This document shows positions 12,071 through 23,123 of a stretch of DNA of 64,000 bases, in pieces. A program made the translations under genes and the position numbers. Where the stretch lies: contig NC_064819.1 in the NCBI RefSeq assembly GCF_024166365.1, forward strand, positions 210,763,293 through 210,827,292. Direction: 5' to 3'. The first letter of the stretch is position 1; every line of letters starts with the position of its first letter. Source of the DNA: Elephas maximus indicus. Taxonomy: Eukaryota > Chordata > Mammalia > Proboscidea > Elephantidae. The notes beneath the pieces were generated by a model. It had not been told where the DNA came from. It was given only the letters and a program-made list of their open reading frames with translations, and did no database searches.

Positions 12071-12240
12071 CAGTATTTTTCAAAGTATGATACATGGATG
12101 AGTCTTCTTCAGAACCACCTGCGGGTGCTTGTTAAAAATGATTGCTGTGGGCTTATACTGGACATAATAAATCAGAGTACCTGATTTTAAAAAAGTTACC
12201 CAAGGCTATTACTATATGGATGAAAGTGTGAGTACCACTG
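12071..12240 (+). mobile_element. MER5-like hAT-Charlie MITE relic
   Basis: The two ends (cagtatttttcaaag and gtgagtaccactg) are imperfect terminal inverted repeats. The interior 'cagaaccacctgcgggtgcttgttaaaaat' part matches the MER5A type. No clean 8-bp TSD is seen. Confidence 0.75.
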
Positions 12241-12996
12241 GAACACAATAAATAGATGTTCTTTTCCTTAATTAAGCCCTTTTATCTCATCCCAGGCTTT
12301 TACAAATTACTTGATCATATTTTTCTTCAATGGAACTTCATAAAGCTCTAGCTATCCTGCACTCAGGTATCTCTACACACTTCCCACACACCCAATACTT
12401 AATTCCTCCTACTTAATCATCCCATTGCATTAAAATGTTCTCAGTGCAGATTATTTGCGTATTAGTATTGCAGTGTCTCTCAAAATACATCACTTGAGTT
12501 ATACTCTTTTTTTTCAGTATTTATCTAAGAACAATGCCATTTTTTAAGTCAGCATATTTACCATCAAGACCTGTTTTATATTTCCAAATGTTTATTTCCT
12601 TTCTAAAAATATTTGTCTATCTTCAACCAGATCCGTCAGGCAGGACCAGGTTCATAATTTGTAGAGCCCAGTACTCTTTCTCTCTCTATATATACAAATA
12701 GTACTTCTTGTTCATAAATTGTTATGCATTTCAAAACATTAACAATAGAGCATTCAACTAAGCATGGAGCCCTATGTGACTGCACAGGTTGCACCCCCAT
12801 AAAGCTATCCCTGATGTCAATAGAATATCCATATAGCGTCTACTACAGAATAACCAAAATATTGTTTGAAGAAAGGAAAAAAAAGGAAATAACACATCTC
12901 GTTTAAGATTGATCTATTTATATGCTTTTATTTATGGTTATTTAACATTTGAAAATTTTAAACAAAGCAAATCTAAAAGTATATAATGTTGTCCCT
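12241..12996. other. Unassigned AT-rich stretch
   Basis: Nothing recognised. A 60-codon frame at 12724-12906 is within chance expectation. Confidence 0.5.
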
Positions 12997-13013
12997 AAAT
13001 TGTATTGATTTTT

Positions 13014-13046
13014 TCAATTTTTATTGTGCTTTAAGTGAAAGTTTAC
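13014..13046 (-). mobile_element. L1 3'-terminal segment of a U6-L1 chimera
   Basis: On the minus strand the sequence directly after the U6 copy reads gtaaactttcacttaaagc and then acaataaaaa. This is the same terminal sequence found at the 3' ends of the L1 copies near 51925 and 53520. The A-rich end touches the left TSD. Confidence 0.88.
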
Positions 13047-13153
13047 AAAAATATGAAACGCTTCACAAATTTGCGTGTCATCCTTGCACAGGGCCTGTGC
13101 TAATCTTCTCTGTATTGTTCCAATTTTAGTATACATGCTGTTGAAGCGAGCAC
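13047..13153 (-). pseudogene. RNU6: U6 snRNA retropseudogene (5' part of a U6-L1 chimera)
   Basis: The full 107 nt of U6 spliceosomal RNA is present on the minus strand, from GTGCTCGCTT (changed after position 10) at 13153 to the terminal T-run at 13047. It includes the conserved middle ATTAGCA-like region and GATGACACGCAAATT. Several substitutions are present, for example tcaacagc in place of tcggcagc near the 5' end and a changed ACAGAG-flanking base. It lacks the usual U6 promoter context. A perfect 17-bp TSD, aaattgtattgattttt, lies at 12997-13013 and 13154-13170 and encloses both U6 and the joined L1 3' end. One integration therefore made the chimera, by L1 reverse transcriptase switching from L1 RNA to U6 RNA. 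Confidence 0.95.
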
Positions 13154-13170
13154 AAATTGTATTGATTTTT

Positions 13171-14775
13171 AAAGGACTACTTGAATAAAGTCACTTGATA
13201 ATTGTTTTCAATCAACAGCTTATTTTTATGCAAACTCTTCATCTTTTCTACATTGTTTAACTCACTTCCAAAGATTTCCGGACTAAATGAATCGAGACTC
13301 AGAGAAACAGTTCATATGTAATAAATGTTGACTTTGGCAGAAAATAGGAACAATAGATGTCCAGATGGGTCTTCAGGATCCTAGCTATGATAAATATCAT
13401 AGTCCTGGCAATCACGTGTTAATAAACATGGAGTAAAAATTTGTAAAACAGGAATATTAAGGCAGTCCAGGCAAATAATCTAATGGAATTACGTGGCATT
13501 TAGCACATGGATTCCTGTTTTTCTCTTCTTTTACCACTATAAACACATTTTTCAATTCCTGTGTTTCTAAATACACACTCCTTTCATATGTTGCACATGG
13601 ATACATTCAAATAACTATGTAGTATGGGTAAAATAGAATAACCTTTAAGATCTCTGCCAGCTGGCACTGAAATGAACCTTCAAAATCATTGTTTTCCTTT
13701 TCCTAAAAGACTCCAGAGGATTACATTGAAAACAATTCTGTCTCCTTGTCTAACATAGTTCATGTATCGACTCCAACAGACAGTGACATGGAAGAACTTC
13801 TGGTGTGTGTTATCCTGGACAGTACATGATGCACATTTAGAAGGCAACTTTAGCATTCATGTTCTACATACACAACACACATGTTGGGATCTATACCTTA
13901 CTGATGTTTCACCAATGCAAACTATATTGGAGAAAAGCTTAGGAAAATATATCTGGTAGAGCTGACTAAATACATGACTGCATGTAATACAAATACAACA
14001 CCTTGGTAATTTAAACAGTTGTATCAAAAACTTGAATTGGGATTTACTTTGCCACATTTTAGAAAGAAAATGGGCAGCATGTTATGGCTTTAAAATATTC
14101 TACATACCTGTTCTCTTTTGCCTTATATCCCCAACTTAATATATTCCTTTTCATTATGTCTTCACTGCCTTATTTTTTTCTGATACTATCTCATAAATTA
14201 GCCCTCATTCCCCAGATGAATTACATTAAAAAGAAAACAAACGAAAACCCCGAATTTTGTTCCTCGTGAAATATTTTTAAAACTATGTACTTTTTTGAAC
14301 ACTTTCAGTTTCCATCTACAGTGTTCCTTTTTAAACAGATGCAAAGAATGAAGTTTCCAACATGTTGAAAATACTGCCATCTTCAAACAAAATGTCATTT
14401 TTAAGATGTAGCAAATGAAATCAATTTTAGGTACAAAGTGAATAAAAAGTGTATTTTGTTAGCTACCATCATTCATTTTACACATTTACGAATGAGCTTG
14501 TCTTTACCAGAGAAGATATTTACATTGAACCTTTTCATCTTATTTTTCTATTTAAATCTCCCAACATAATCTTATCCAAATATAATACATTGTATCGTTA
14601 AAAACTATATCACTGATTACCCAAGCATACCCAAATGCATTCAAAATCTTAAAAAATATAAATTTCACTAATATCAAAATATTGTTTCTTGATTATTTTT
14701 GTCATTGTTAGGTTTTTGAAAACATTGTGTAGCTCTATCTCTACTGGTGAACTTACGGTGACTAGTAACTAATCT
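13171..14775. other. Unassigned AT-rich stretch
   Basis: No repeat family or coding exon recognised. Frames at 13762, 14084 and 14198 are short and featureless. Confidence 0.5.
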
Positions 14776-14865
14776 GGCCTCTTGTTTATACATTGAACTT
14801 CTGAAATACAAGGACTGTGTCTTCTTAATGTGTATTGAATGAATAAATGAGTGAATGAATGCAAA
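14776..14865 (+). repeat. L2-like 3' end relic
   Basis: 'acaaggactgtgtcttct' followed by 'tattgaatgaataaatgagtgaatg' is typical of L2 3' ends in mammals. It is short and diverged. Confidence 0.6.
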
Positions 14866-15111
14866 CGTTTTACCACACCCAATTTTAACAGTGCATGCTT
14901 GACATATATTTTAACTCTATGATACTACACTTGAGGTTTTTCCTGTCTTTGTAAAATAAGGCTACCACATGTATTCTTGATTTTATGTTGCAAAGTTGGA
15001 GATTTGTAATTCTGAATTTCACAAGTGATCTATCTGGGATAGCTGCTGATTTTAACTGAAAAGCAACATAACACAAATTTATTGGGTAGCAACATGTTGT
15101 TATGAGTAAGA
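14866..15111. other. Unassigned spacer before MIR
   Basis: AT-rich, nothing recognised. Confidence 0.5.
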
Positions 15112-15250
15112 TTATGGATCCTGATGTTAGAGAGACACTGACTATCTGTGTCACCCGGGACAAATTATATAATCTTCCTAAACTTAAGTTTTCTCATCTT
15201 CGAAATGGCAATAATAACAGCACCCACCATACCAGGTTGTATTAAATATT
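15112..15250 (+). repeat. MIR SINE relic
   Basis: 'tatctgtgtcacccgggacaa', 'tttctcatcttcgaaatgg' and 'aataataacagcacccacc' match the core and 3' half of MIR. The tRNA head is lost. Confidence 0.85.
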
Positions 15251-15314
15251 AAAACCTTTACTTCTCTGTCTAGTGTATCATAAGCCTATAGGAAATAATA
15301 CTTCTACTTCCACT

Positions 15315-15515
15315 GGATGGTGGGTGACACAAGTGGTTTGTGATCTGCTGTAAGTTTAAGGTTAGCAATTTGAACCCACCAAATAGTACTGTGGAAGAAA
15401 AGCCTGGTAATTTTCTTCCATAAAGATTACAGCCAATTAAACCCCATGGAGAAGTTCTACTTGGCAGCACACGGGATCACCGTGAGTTGGAATCAACTAT
15501 ATCGCAACAGATTCA
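15315..15515 (+). repeat. AfroSINE-type SINE, long form
   Basis: The copy runs from a degraded head (tgggtgacacaagtggtt) through the middle block to gtgagttggaatcaactat. It abuts an RTE tail copy. Confidence 0.85.
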
Positions 15516-15521
15516 CCTTTT

Positions 15522-15944
15522 TGATGGTTCTACTTCAATCATCTCATATGCATGTGAAAGCTAGACAATGAATAAAGAAGGCCAAAGAATGGATGCCTTT
15601 GAATTATGGTATTAGTGAAGAATATTGAATATACCATAGACCACCAGAAGAACGAACAAAACTGTCTTGGAAGAAGTACAACAAGTATGCTCATTAGAAG
15701 TAATGATGGCAAGACTTCATCTTATTTACTTTGGACATATTATCAAGAGGAACCAATCTTTGACAAAGCATATCATTTTTGTGAAGCAGAGGATCAGCAA
15801 AAAAGAGGAAGACCCTCAATAAGATGAACTGACACAGTGACTACAACAATGAGCTTAAACAATGTAAGGATGGTACAGGACTGGGCAGCATTTCATTCTG
15901 TTGTACATACTTTTGCTATAATTCAGAACTGGCTCCATGGCATC
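15522..15944 (+). mobile_element. RTE LINE 3' end, split by an LTR
   Basis: This is the C-terminal part of the RTE frame ('catatgcatgtgaaagc', 'aagaatattgaatatacca') up to ggctccatggcatc. The last bases of the tail, atctaacaacaataac, resume at 16565 after the LTR. Confidence 0.92.
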
Positions 15945-16563
15945 TGTCTTAGGGTTCTCTAGGCTGGGTTCTCTAAAGAAGTGAAAACGGTAAAGCATAT
16001 AAATATATACAGAGGGCTTTATATCAAGGAAATGGCTTACACGATTGTAAAGACTGGAATGTCTCAAGTTTGTGGATCAGGATAGAGGCTTCTCCTGATT
16101 CACATAGCCACAGGGGCTGGTGAACTCAAGATTGGCAAGTCAGAGAGCAAGGGCCTTGCTCACAGGCTATGAGGTTTAATGAATCCTAAGATCAGCAGGC
16201 AAGAGAGCGACACTTCTCCTGATTCACATAGCTGCAGGGGCTAGAGAACCCAACTTCAGCAGTCAGAGAACAGGGGTCTTGCTCACAGGCTGTGAAGATC
16301 AACAAATCCCAAGATGGGCAGATAAGCTCCTAACCCAAGTCCCAAGAACTGGAAGTCAGACGAACAGGAGGCATCTGTAGGATCCAGAGCAGGCAAAAGC
16401 CAGAAAATCCACTTATATTCAGATGCAGGCCACATGCCCAAGGAAACTCCCTTTCAACTGCTTGGCTACTCACAGCAGACCCCACCATGGGGGTGATCAA
16501 TAAACACTCTATAAATGCTGAGAATCTTGGCCTAGCCAAGTTGACACACAATCTTAACCATCA
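15945..16563 (+). mobile_element. Solo LTR, ERVL/MLT2-like
   Basis: The 619-bp element begins tgtcttagggttctctag and ends gccaagttgacacacaatct...ccatca. These termini are typical of MLT2-class LTRs of the ERVL group. catc flanks both sides (15941-15944 and 16564-16567), a 4-bp match consistent with a decayed 5-bp TSD. It has an internal duplicate of the phrase 'cttctcctgattcacatag' (near 16089 and 16217), so a ~130-bp segment is tandemly repeated. No internal retroviral region remains. Confidence 0.82.
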
Positions 16564-16680
16564 CATCTAACAACAATAACAACTTCTACTATTACTTATA
16601 CTATTATTACCACCACCATCACCATCATTATTAGCATTTAGTAGTAGTAATACTTCTACTATCATCATTTTACCTAATGT
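16564..16680 (+). repeat. RTE tail grown into a trinucleotide-rich tract
   Basis: The tail ctaacaacaataacaac passes into acttctactattact, accaccaccatcaccatcatt and related triplets. This looks like microsatellite growth seeded by the RTE (CAA)n tail. Confidence 0.75.
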
Positions 16681-16692
16681 GTATGGCCATTA

Positions 16693-17085
16693 TTATTATT
16701 ATTTTTTATTGTGTTTAAGTGAAAGTTTAAAAATCAAGTCAGTCTCTCATACAAAAATTTATATATACCTTGCTATGTACTTTTAGTTGCTCTCCCTCTA
16801 ATGAGTCATCACACTCCTTCTCTCCACCCTGTATTCCCTGTGTCCATTCAGCTAGCTTCTGTCCCCCTCTGGCTTCTCATCCTCCCTCCAGACAGGACCC
16901 ACCCACATAGTCTTATATGACTACTTCAGCCAAGAAGCTCAATCCTCACCAGTATCATTTTCTATCTTATAGTCCAGGCCAATCCCTGTCTGAGAGTTGG
17001 TTTCAGGAACGGTTCCACTCTTGGGCTAACAGGAGGTCTGGGGACCATAACCTCCGGGGTCCTACTAATCTCAGTTAGACCATTA
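16693..17085 (-). mobile_element. L1 3' end, antisense, 11-bp TSD
   Basis: The minus-strand element ends in the terminal motif seen as attgtgtttaagtgaaagttt at 16707-16728, with a 3'UTR extending to 17085. tatggccatta flanks it exactly at 16682-16692 and 17086-17096. Confidence 0.9.
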
Positions 17086-17096
17086 TATGGCCATTA

Positions 17097-17400
17097 ATTT
17101 AAGCACCAAACAAACCCAGTGGAATGTAGTAGGGGCTAGAGAGCATGTATGCAAGAAGAAACATAATAATAAAATTCCACAAACAGTGCATATGACGAAT
17201 ACCAAATAATGGTATAAATAATGAGGGCATCTAGAAGGTAAAGGCAGGTTTAGTGACTGAAAACTTAAGCAAGCAAATGAGGTGGGACTTGAGCTAAATC
17301 TTGAAAGAAGGCATTGTAGTTAATACCCAGGGCTCTTCTCCATGCAATCACAGCCTCTGAAATCTTAGTATAACTTTGCGTGAATGCTGCAATAAGAATT
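17097..17400. other. Possible L2 relic
   Basis: 'gaggtgggacttgagctaaatcttgaaagaag' around 17279-17310 resembles the interior of L2 copies in antisense, but it is short and diverged. The rest is unassigned. Confidence 0.35.
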
Positions 17401-17559
17401 TAGGGAAAACGCATCCTTTTTGTAGGGCTGACCATCTCTGGGGAAAATACAGTGGGTGTGATGAAATGAGTTCCTTTATGTGGCCTTTTGCTTTGGTTCT
17501 TTGGAAAAAAATCTTAAAAATTTTTTCCCTAACCCCTGAAGAGTTAGCTTTGCCCTAGT

Positions 17560-18254
17560 TTTCTACCCCATAGGTTTTGTTTCTTTTCTCCAGGTTGATG
17601 GGCATTTCTTGGGTAAGCTGTAAACAACTTGGTGTTGACACTTTCATTTGCTCCTGGGCTGCAGCCTGCCCTATGATTGGTATGCTCCTTGCTGGGATTG
17701 GTCAGTAGACTATGCAAATGAGATGAGTTGTAGCCTATTACGCAAACGTATGTCTGTGGGCTACCTAGAAAGGATTGGTGCCATGCCTTAAAAGTGGCAA
17801 GGAGTTTGTGTATTTAAGCAGCCAGCACCACAGAGATTATTGAAGAGACAGAAGCAGGAAGAGAAGCAGAAGGAAGAAAGTAGAAAGAAGCAGAAAGAGG
17901 GGAGGCAAGGATCCTCCTAAATGAGCTGTAACATGGGTCAAGGGCTATACGACTGGAGACAGAGAGAGACCTGGCAGAGACCCAGTAGCAGAGCAGGTGG
18001 TGACAGACCACAGGGCCAAGAGCAGTCTGTCCTGAGGGAGCTGAGAAGAGGCCTGCATTGTCAAGGGGAGCTGAGAGAGCTGTCCTGTACTGAAGAAGGT
18101 AGACTTTGCCTGCATGCTTCCTGATCCTGAGCTGAGTTGTAGCCTGTTAACCCTGATCCCTAGTTGTACCCTTTTCCTTAATAAACCACTTAAATGTAAG
18201 TACAGTTTGTGAGTTCTGTGAGACGTTGCAATGAATTGTCAAACCTACATGGCA
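17560..18254 (+). mobile_element. Solo LTR, probably class III ERV
   Basis: LTR architecture can be seen: repeated ATTGG (CCAAT-box) words at 17675-17702 and 17773, a TATA-like tgtatttaagcag near 17809, purine-rich sequence, then the signal AATAAA at 18180 and a short U5. The end (aataaaccacttaa...gtgagttctgtgag...gcaatgaattgtcaaac) is closely matched by the antisense LTR at 44880. The 5' boundary is not defined and no internal viral genes flank it. Confidence 0.65.
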
Positions 18255-18426
18255 GAGGGAAGGGTACAAAAAGGAGGGAGAATGGCCAGTGCTAGAGATG
18301 GAGTAGTAGTACAGCAACCAGGAGAATGTGGAAATCTGATATATTTGACCTCCACCTCATAGGAATTGTCTTTGTGCTGGTACTTATATTTGAATACAGT
18401 GGGTAAACATTACAGTGGGTAAGCTA

Positions 18427-18443
18427 CTTTTTTTTTTTTTTTT
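18427..18443. repeat. T-run
   Basis: Seventeen T in a row, possibly the tail of a minus-strand retrocopy that I cannot identify. Confidence 0.7.
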
Positions 18444-18529
18444 GTAGTGAAGGTGACTTATGAAGTCAGGTTCATGGAGCTGGATCCAGGTGTGTGTGTG
18501 TGTGCACACCCGATGGGGTATTATATCAT

Positions 18530-18765
18530 ATATCATGAGCACTCACAGCACAGTTCCATTCCATCTCTCCTTACTTGTGATTTATCACTTGTTTACTACA
18601 GAAAGATAGAGCTCAAAAACTTTGAAAGATGTGTAAGCTCTATGAAAGCTCCATCAGAGCAAGGGATTCATTTGTTTCCTGCTCTACCCTTAGTACCTAG
18701 AGGAATGGCTGGCACGTATGAAGTATTTGATACATTTCTGGTGCTTAAGTTAATGATTATGTAAT
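18530..18765 (+). repeat. L2-like relic
   Basis: 'gtaagctctatgaaagctcc...cagagcaagggattc', 'tagtacctagaggaatggctggcac' and 'gaagtatttgatacat' follow the layout of the L2 3' region. Confidence 0.65.
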
Positions 18766-19239
18766 TTTTTATTACATGTTGCCTTTAAAATTTCTAACTT
18801 ATGGAATAAAGTGCTGTGTTCAGAGTTTAATGAGGAAGTGTCTCTAAATAATTAATTCACTCACTAACTCACTCATTTTCATCCATTTATGAATGAGCAC
18901 CTACAATGATAATGTCACAACTTTAGTGAATAAACAAGAAGGATTCATTACAGTCTCACTTAAACTCGTTGGCAATATCGTTAAAATTACTACACAAGCA
19001 TCTTTTTTTTTTTTTCAAACAGCTTCCTCTAGGTTCATTTGAGGCATGGAAAGAACCTGCAATATCTACTTTCCTGATTTAGAAAATCCCTAAGTCAGTT
19101 CCAGAATAACACAAATTCAAGTACAATTAATGAAATCTTCCTTTGCTTCTAGGTCAATTCTTTAAAGAACGATTTATATAATTTGTACATGAACTGATGC
19201 TTTAGCTGTAAAAAGAAATTCATCCCTTTCAGACGAATA
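18766..19239. other. Unassigned stretch
   Basis: It contains 'attcactcactaactcactcatt' near 18853, a possible L2 end, and T-runs near 19003. Otherwise nothing is recognised. Confidence 0.45.
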
Positions 19240-19964
19240 AGTACTGTTTTTTTTGTTTAATATTTTATAGTGAAGCCTAACTTAAATACACAGTAAGGTA
19301 CACACATCTGACTGACAACTAGGTGAACTTTTACAGGTAGTAGAACTACTTCCAAAACCACAGAAAATCCCCTTCTACTCAATAGTCCCCAAGAATAACC
19401 ACTATTGTAATATCTACCAAAATATATTGGTTTTGCCTGCTTTTGGACTTCATGTAAATGATCAGACACTAGGTACTAATTTGTGTCTACCTTCTTTCAT
19501 TCAATATTATGTCTGTTAAATTGATCCACCTTGTTAGGCTGAGAATTACTTTGTTATTTTATATTGATGTATAATATTCCACAGCATAAATATGCCACAA
19601 TTTACATATCCATCTTAATATTGATAGATATTACATTGTTTTTAGTTTAGGATATTCTGAATACAGCTGCTATGAATATTCTATAAGATAGTTTTTTTGT
19701 TTTTGATTTAATTTTTTGTTTTTTTTTTTTTTGTACACATGCATTATATTCTCCCTGTATATGCACAGGCAAGTATATACAGGGTCATCAGGTAGGCGTA
19801 GTTTCAACTTTACGAGCTACTGCTCAACAGTTTTCCAAAGTGGTTGTACCAATGTAAATTTCCAATATCAATGTATGAGAGTTGCAAGTTTCTCCACATC
19901 TTTAACAGCACTTGGACTTACACTTTTTTTTTTTTTAAGTTCAGTCATCTTTGTGATTACTTAT
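19240..19964 (-). mobile_element. Old L1, antisense, first segment
   Basis: The antisense of the L1 ORF2/3'UTR region is recognisable: 'ataatattccacagcataaatatgccacaattta', 'ttttccaaagtggttgtacca' and 'atgagagttgcaa'. It resumes at 21145 after an LTR insertion. Confidence 0.85.
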
Positions 19965-21139
19965 TGCCTTAGTTACCTAGTGCTGCTCTAAGAGAAATAC
20001 CACAATTGGGTGGCTTTAGCAAACAGAATTTTATTTCTTCACAGCTTACTGTTGTTGTTAGGTGCGGTCCAGTCAGTTCTGATTCACAGTGACCGTATGT
20101 ACAACAGAGTAAAACACCGCCTGCTCCTGCATCATCCTCAAAGTATTTACTATGGTTGAGCTCATTGTTGCAGCCACTATGTCAATCTATCTGGTTGAGG
20201 GTCTTCCTCTTTTTCCCTGACCCTCTGCTTTACCAAGCATGATGTCCTCCAGGGATCGGCCCCGCCTCGTAGTCTTGCGATTGTTTTTTCTAAGGAGAAT
20301 TCTGGTTGTATTTTTTCCAAGACAGATATTTGTTCCTCGTTCTGGTAGTCCATGGTGTATTCAATATTCTTCATCAAAACCACAAGTCAAAGTTGTCAAT
20401 TCTTCTTCAGTCTTCCTTATTCATTGCCCAGCTTTCATATGCATATGAGGCAATTGAAAATACCACGACTTGGGTCAGGCGCGCCTTAGTCCTCAAAGCG
20501 ATATCCTTGCTTTTCAACACTTAAGAGGTCTTTTGCAGCAAATTTGCCCAGTGCAGTACAGCATTTGATTTCTTGACTGCTACTTCCATGTGTGTTGATT
20601 GTGGACCCAAGTAAAGTGAAATCCTTGACAACTTCAAAATGTTCTCCATTTATCATGACATTGCTTATTGGTCTAGTGGTGAGGATTTTGTTTTCTTTAG
20701 GTTGAGGTGTGATCCATACCGAAGGCTGTGTGTGGTCTTTAATCTTCATCACCAAGTGCTTCAAGTCCGTTTCACTTTCACCAAGCAAGGTTTTGTCATT
20801 TCCATATCGCAGGTTGTTAATGAGTCTTCCTCCAATCCTGAAGCCTTTTTCTTCTTCACATAGTCCAACTTCTTGAGTTATTTGCTCAACGTACACATTG
20901 AATAAGCATGGTGAAAGGATACAACACTGACGCACTCATTTCCTGACTTTAAACCATGCAATATGCCCTTGTTCTGTTCGAAAGACTGTCTCTTGGTACA
21001 TGTACAGGTTCTACATGAACACAATTCTGGGATTCCCATTTTACAGAATGTTGGATCCCTACACTAAAAGTATAAAAAAAAAATACAGTGATCAAGAATT
21101 ACCACACATATTTTTGGGGACACAACTCAATCTGTAACA
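19965..21139 (-). mobile_element. MaLR-like LTR, antisense, interrupted by RTE
   Basis: The outer parts (19965-20046 and about 21068-21139) match the two ends of the LTR at 43598 read in antisense ('cttagttacctagtgctgct' and 'cacatatttttggggacacaa'). Exact 5-bp TSDs, cttat, occur at 19960-19964 and 21140-21144. Only about 150 bp of LTR remains around the RTE, so the middle was lost, at RTE insertion or before it. Confidence 0.85.
20047..21067 (-). mobile_element. RTE LINE, 5'-truncated, inside the LTR
   Basis: A minus-strand RTE of about 1 kb runs from the tail (gttgttgttaggtgcggtc, 20050) back to the RT region. The frame 20486-20935 preserves the RT block after the catalytic site; the YADD box reads YGND. 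Stops separate it from the C-terminal frame at 20177-20383. Confidence 0.92.
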
Positions 21140-21144
21140 CTTAT

Positions 21145-22230
21145 CAAAATCACATTGTGGTTTTAATTTGCATTTCTCAGATCGGCAATGATGTTGAACA
21201 CCTTCACGTAAGCTTACTGCCCACATGTATAAGGAACTTTGGTGGTGCAGTGGTTAAACTTATTGACAGCTAACTGAAAGGTTGGTGGTTCAAAACCACC
21301 AGTGGCTCTGTGGGAGAAAGACGTAGCATTCTGCTTCTGTAGAAATTTATAGCCTTGGAAACCCTATGAGGTCACTATGAGTCAGAATTGACTGGACTGA
21401 TGTTGTTTCTTTGGCCATATGTATATCTTTCTTTGATAGGAGCTTATTCATATCGTTTGCTAACTTTAAAATATGTTTTTTTTTGTATTATAGACTTATT
21501 ACCGATATCTGGATACTAGACTTTTTTTTAAGATATGAATTGGAATTGACTTGACCGCAATGGATTTTTTTTTTTTTTGGTTATCGTAAATATCTTCTGT
21601 CAGTCTGTGGCTTGCTTTTTTGCTCTTTTATCCATTGTTTTGATGAACAAAAGCATTCAATTTAATTATGTATTCCAATGTATCAATCCTTTTTATAGAG
21701 GTAGTGCTTTTACGCCCTAGATGCTAATCTTTGTATATCCCACGGCCATGAAGATTTTTTTTTTTTTTTATGTTTTCCCATGGAAACTTTACTGTTGTAC
21801 TTTTGTGATAGGTCTATGACCTATGTTAGATTAATTTTTGTGAATAATGTGAAGTAAATGTTTTTTTTTTCAAGTGATTATGTACTTGGCACAGCACCAT
21901 TTATTGAAAAGTCCATCCTTGCCCCACTGAATTCCACTAGTCCCTTTAGAATAAATCGTATGACAATGCACAATTAGGTCTTTGTCTAGATTACCTATTC
22001 TTTTTCACTGGTCAATTAATTTGTGTAACAATACTACAGTGTTTAAATTGGTAAAACTTTATAATAATTATTGATGCCTGGGTAATTTAATTCCTTCAGT
22101 TCTGTTTTTCTTCAAGATTTTTTAATAATCTAGGTACTTTGCATCCCCATATGAATATTACAATAAGCTTGCAAATTTACACACAAATGCACTGCTGGGA
22201 ATAAATATAATTGGAACATCAAGATGAGAG
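21145..22230 (-). mobile_element. Old L1, antisense, second segment
   Basis: It continues from the TSD with 'tcacattgtggttttaatttgcatttctcag' and 'gatgttgaaca'. Further on are 'cagtctgtggcttgc', 'cagcaccatttattgaaaa' and 'tttgcatccccatatgaat', all well-known antisense L1 ORF2 phrases. A SINE interrupts at 21232-21412. Confidence 0.88.
21232..21412 (+). repeat. SINE, long form, 13-bp TSD
   Basis: The head is aaggaactttggtggtgcag and the tail gagtcagaattgactgg. gcccacatgtata (21219-21231) and ggccatatgtata (21413-21425) are a diverged TSD inside the L1. Confidence 0.88.
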
Positions 22231-22954
22231 GTGAACATTTTCTTAACAGCAGAGATTTAAACACAATTCTCTTTTTCTCTACTTGAGTCCTTTGCCAATT
22301 TCTGTATTTTTTCATAATTCATTTAAAGATACTGAATTTTCTCATGTTTAATTAAAATGCTATGTTATTTGATATACATATTTATTATGTGGCATATGCA
22401 TAATGAATATCAATTATTAAATGTATGGAATTAATAGTTTTAAATGAGGATGTATTTATAATTTTTGTAACTTTAAACCCGAGAGGAAGAAATTGATTCT
22501 GTTGACCTTTTCCTTGTGTCATCATTTAATGCATGAATTGTATGTAAAAATGGTTAAATAATACAAGTTAAAGTTATATGGTAATCTATACAATTGGAGA
22601 AGGAGGAAATTATAGAAAATTATGCCTAATTTTGCCCACATATTTAATGAAACGGGTATACAAAAGGAACCATTACCCAAGGTTACCTTAAAAGTCACGA
22701 AGGAAGATTGTCAGGGATTGAATTATTTTACTCTGGGTTTACACACTGTAGTGCAGATTGAGATTTTAATGTAAGTAAGTAATTAAAACACATATTTTTA
22801 AAAAAGATGTCTTTATACATACATAATTCATATCTCTCAATGTAAAAGAAATATGAAGTTATCAAAATACCTTCACACAGGGGGTAACTGTGAAATCCTT
22901 CAGGGAAAATTTTTTTTTTCCCCCCCAAGGCCTATCCTAGTACCTTAACAATAA
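22231..22954. other. Unassigned AT-rich stretch
   Basis: Nothing recognised, apart from a run of T and C near 22910-22927. Confidence 0.5.
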
Positions 22955-23120
22955 CCAAAAAAAAAAAAAAAAAAAACAGTTTCCATTAAGTCCATTCTGA
23001 CTTTCAGGGCTTTAAATGGCTAATTTTTTGGAAAAAGATCACCAGACCTTTCTTCTAAGCCACTCCTAGTTCGACTGAACTTCTAATCTTTTGGTTAGCA
23101 TCCATGCTGTGTTAACTTCT
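22955..23120 (-). repeat. SINE, degraded, with long A tract
   Basis: The A-run at 22957-22976 precedes 'cattaagtccattctgac'. The interior 'cttttggttagcatcca' is the SINE head in antisense. Confidence 0.75.
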
Positions 23121-23123
23121 GTG

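Noticed and set aside
13047..13153. Functional U6 snRNA gene
   Set aside because: The sequence has several substitutions, is joined to an L1 3' end and is flanked by a TSD, so it is a retrocopy.
20486..20935. 149-codon frame as a host gene
   Set aside because: It aligns with the RT part of RTE (RQCCILSPCLFN, mutated YADD) within a truncated LINE.
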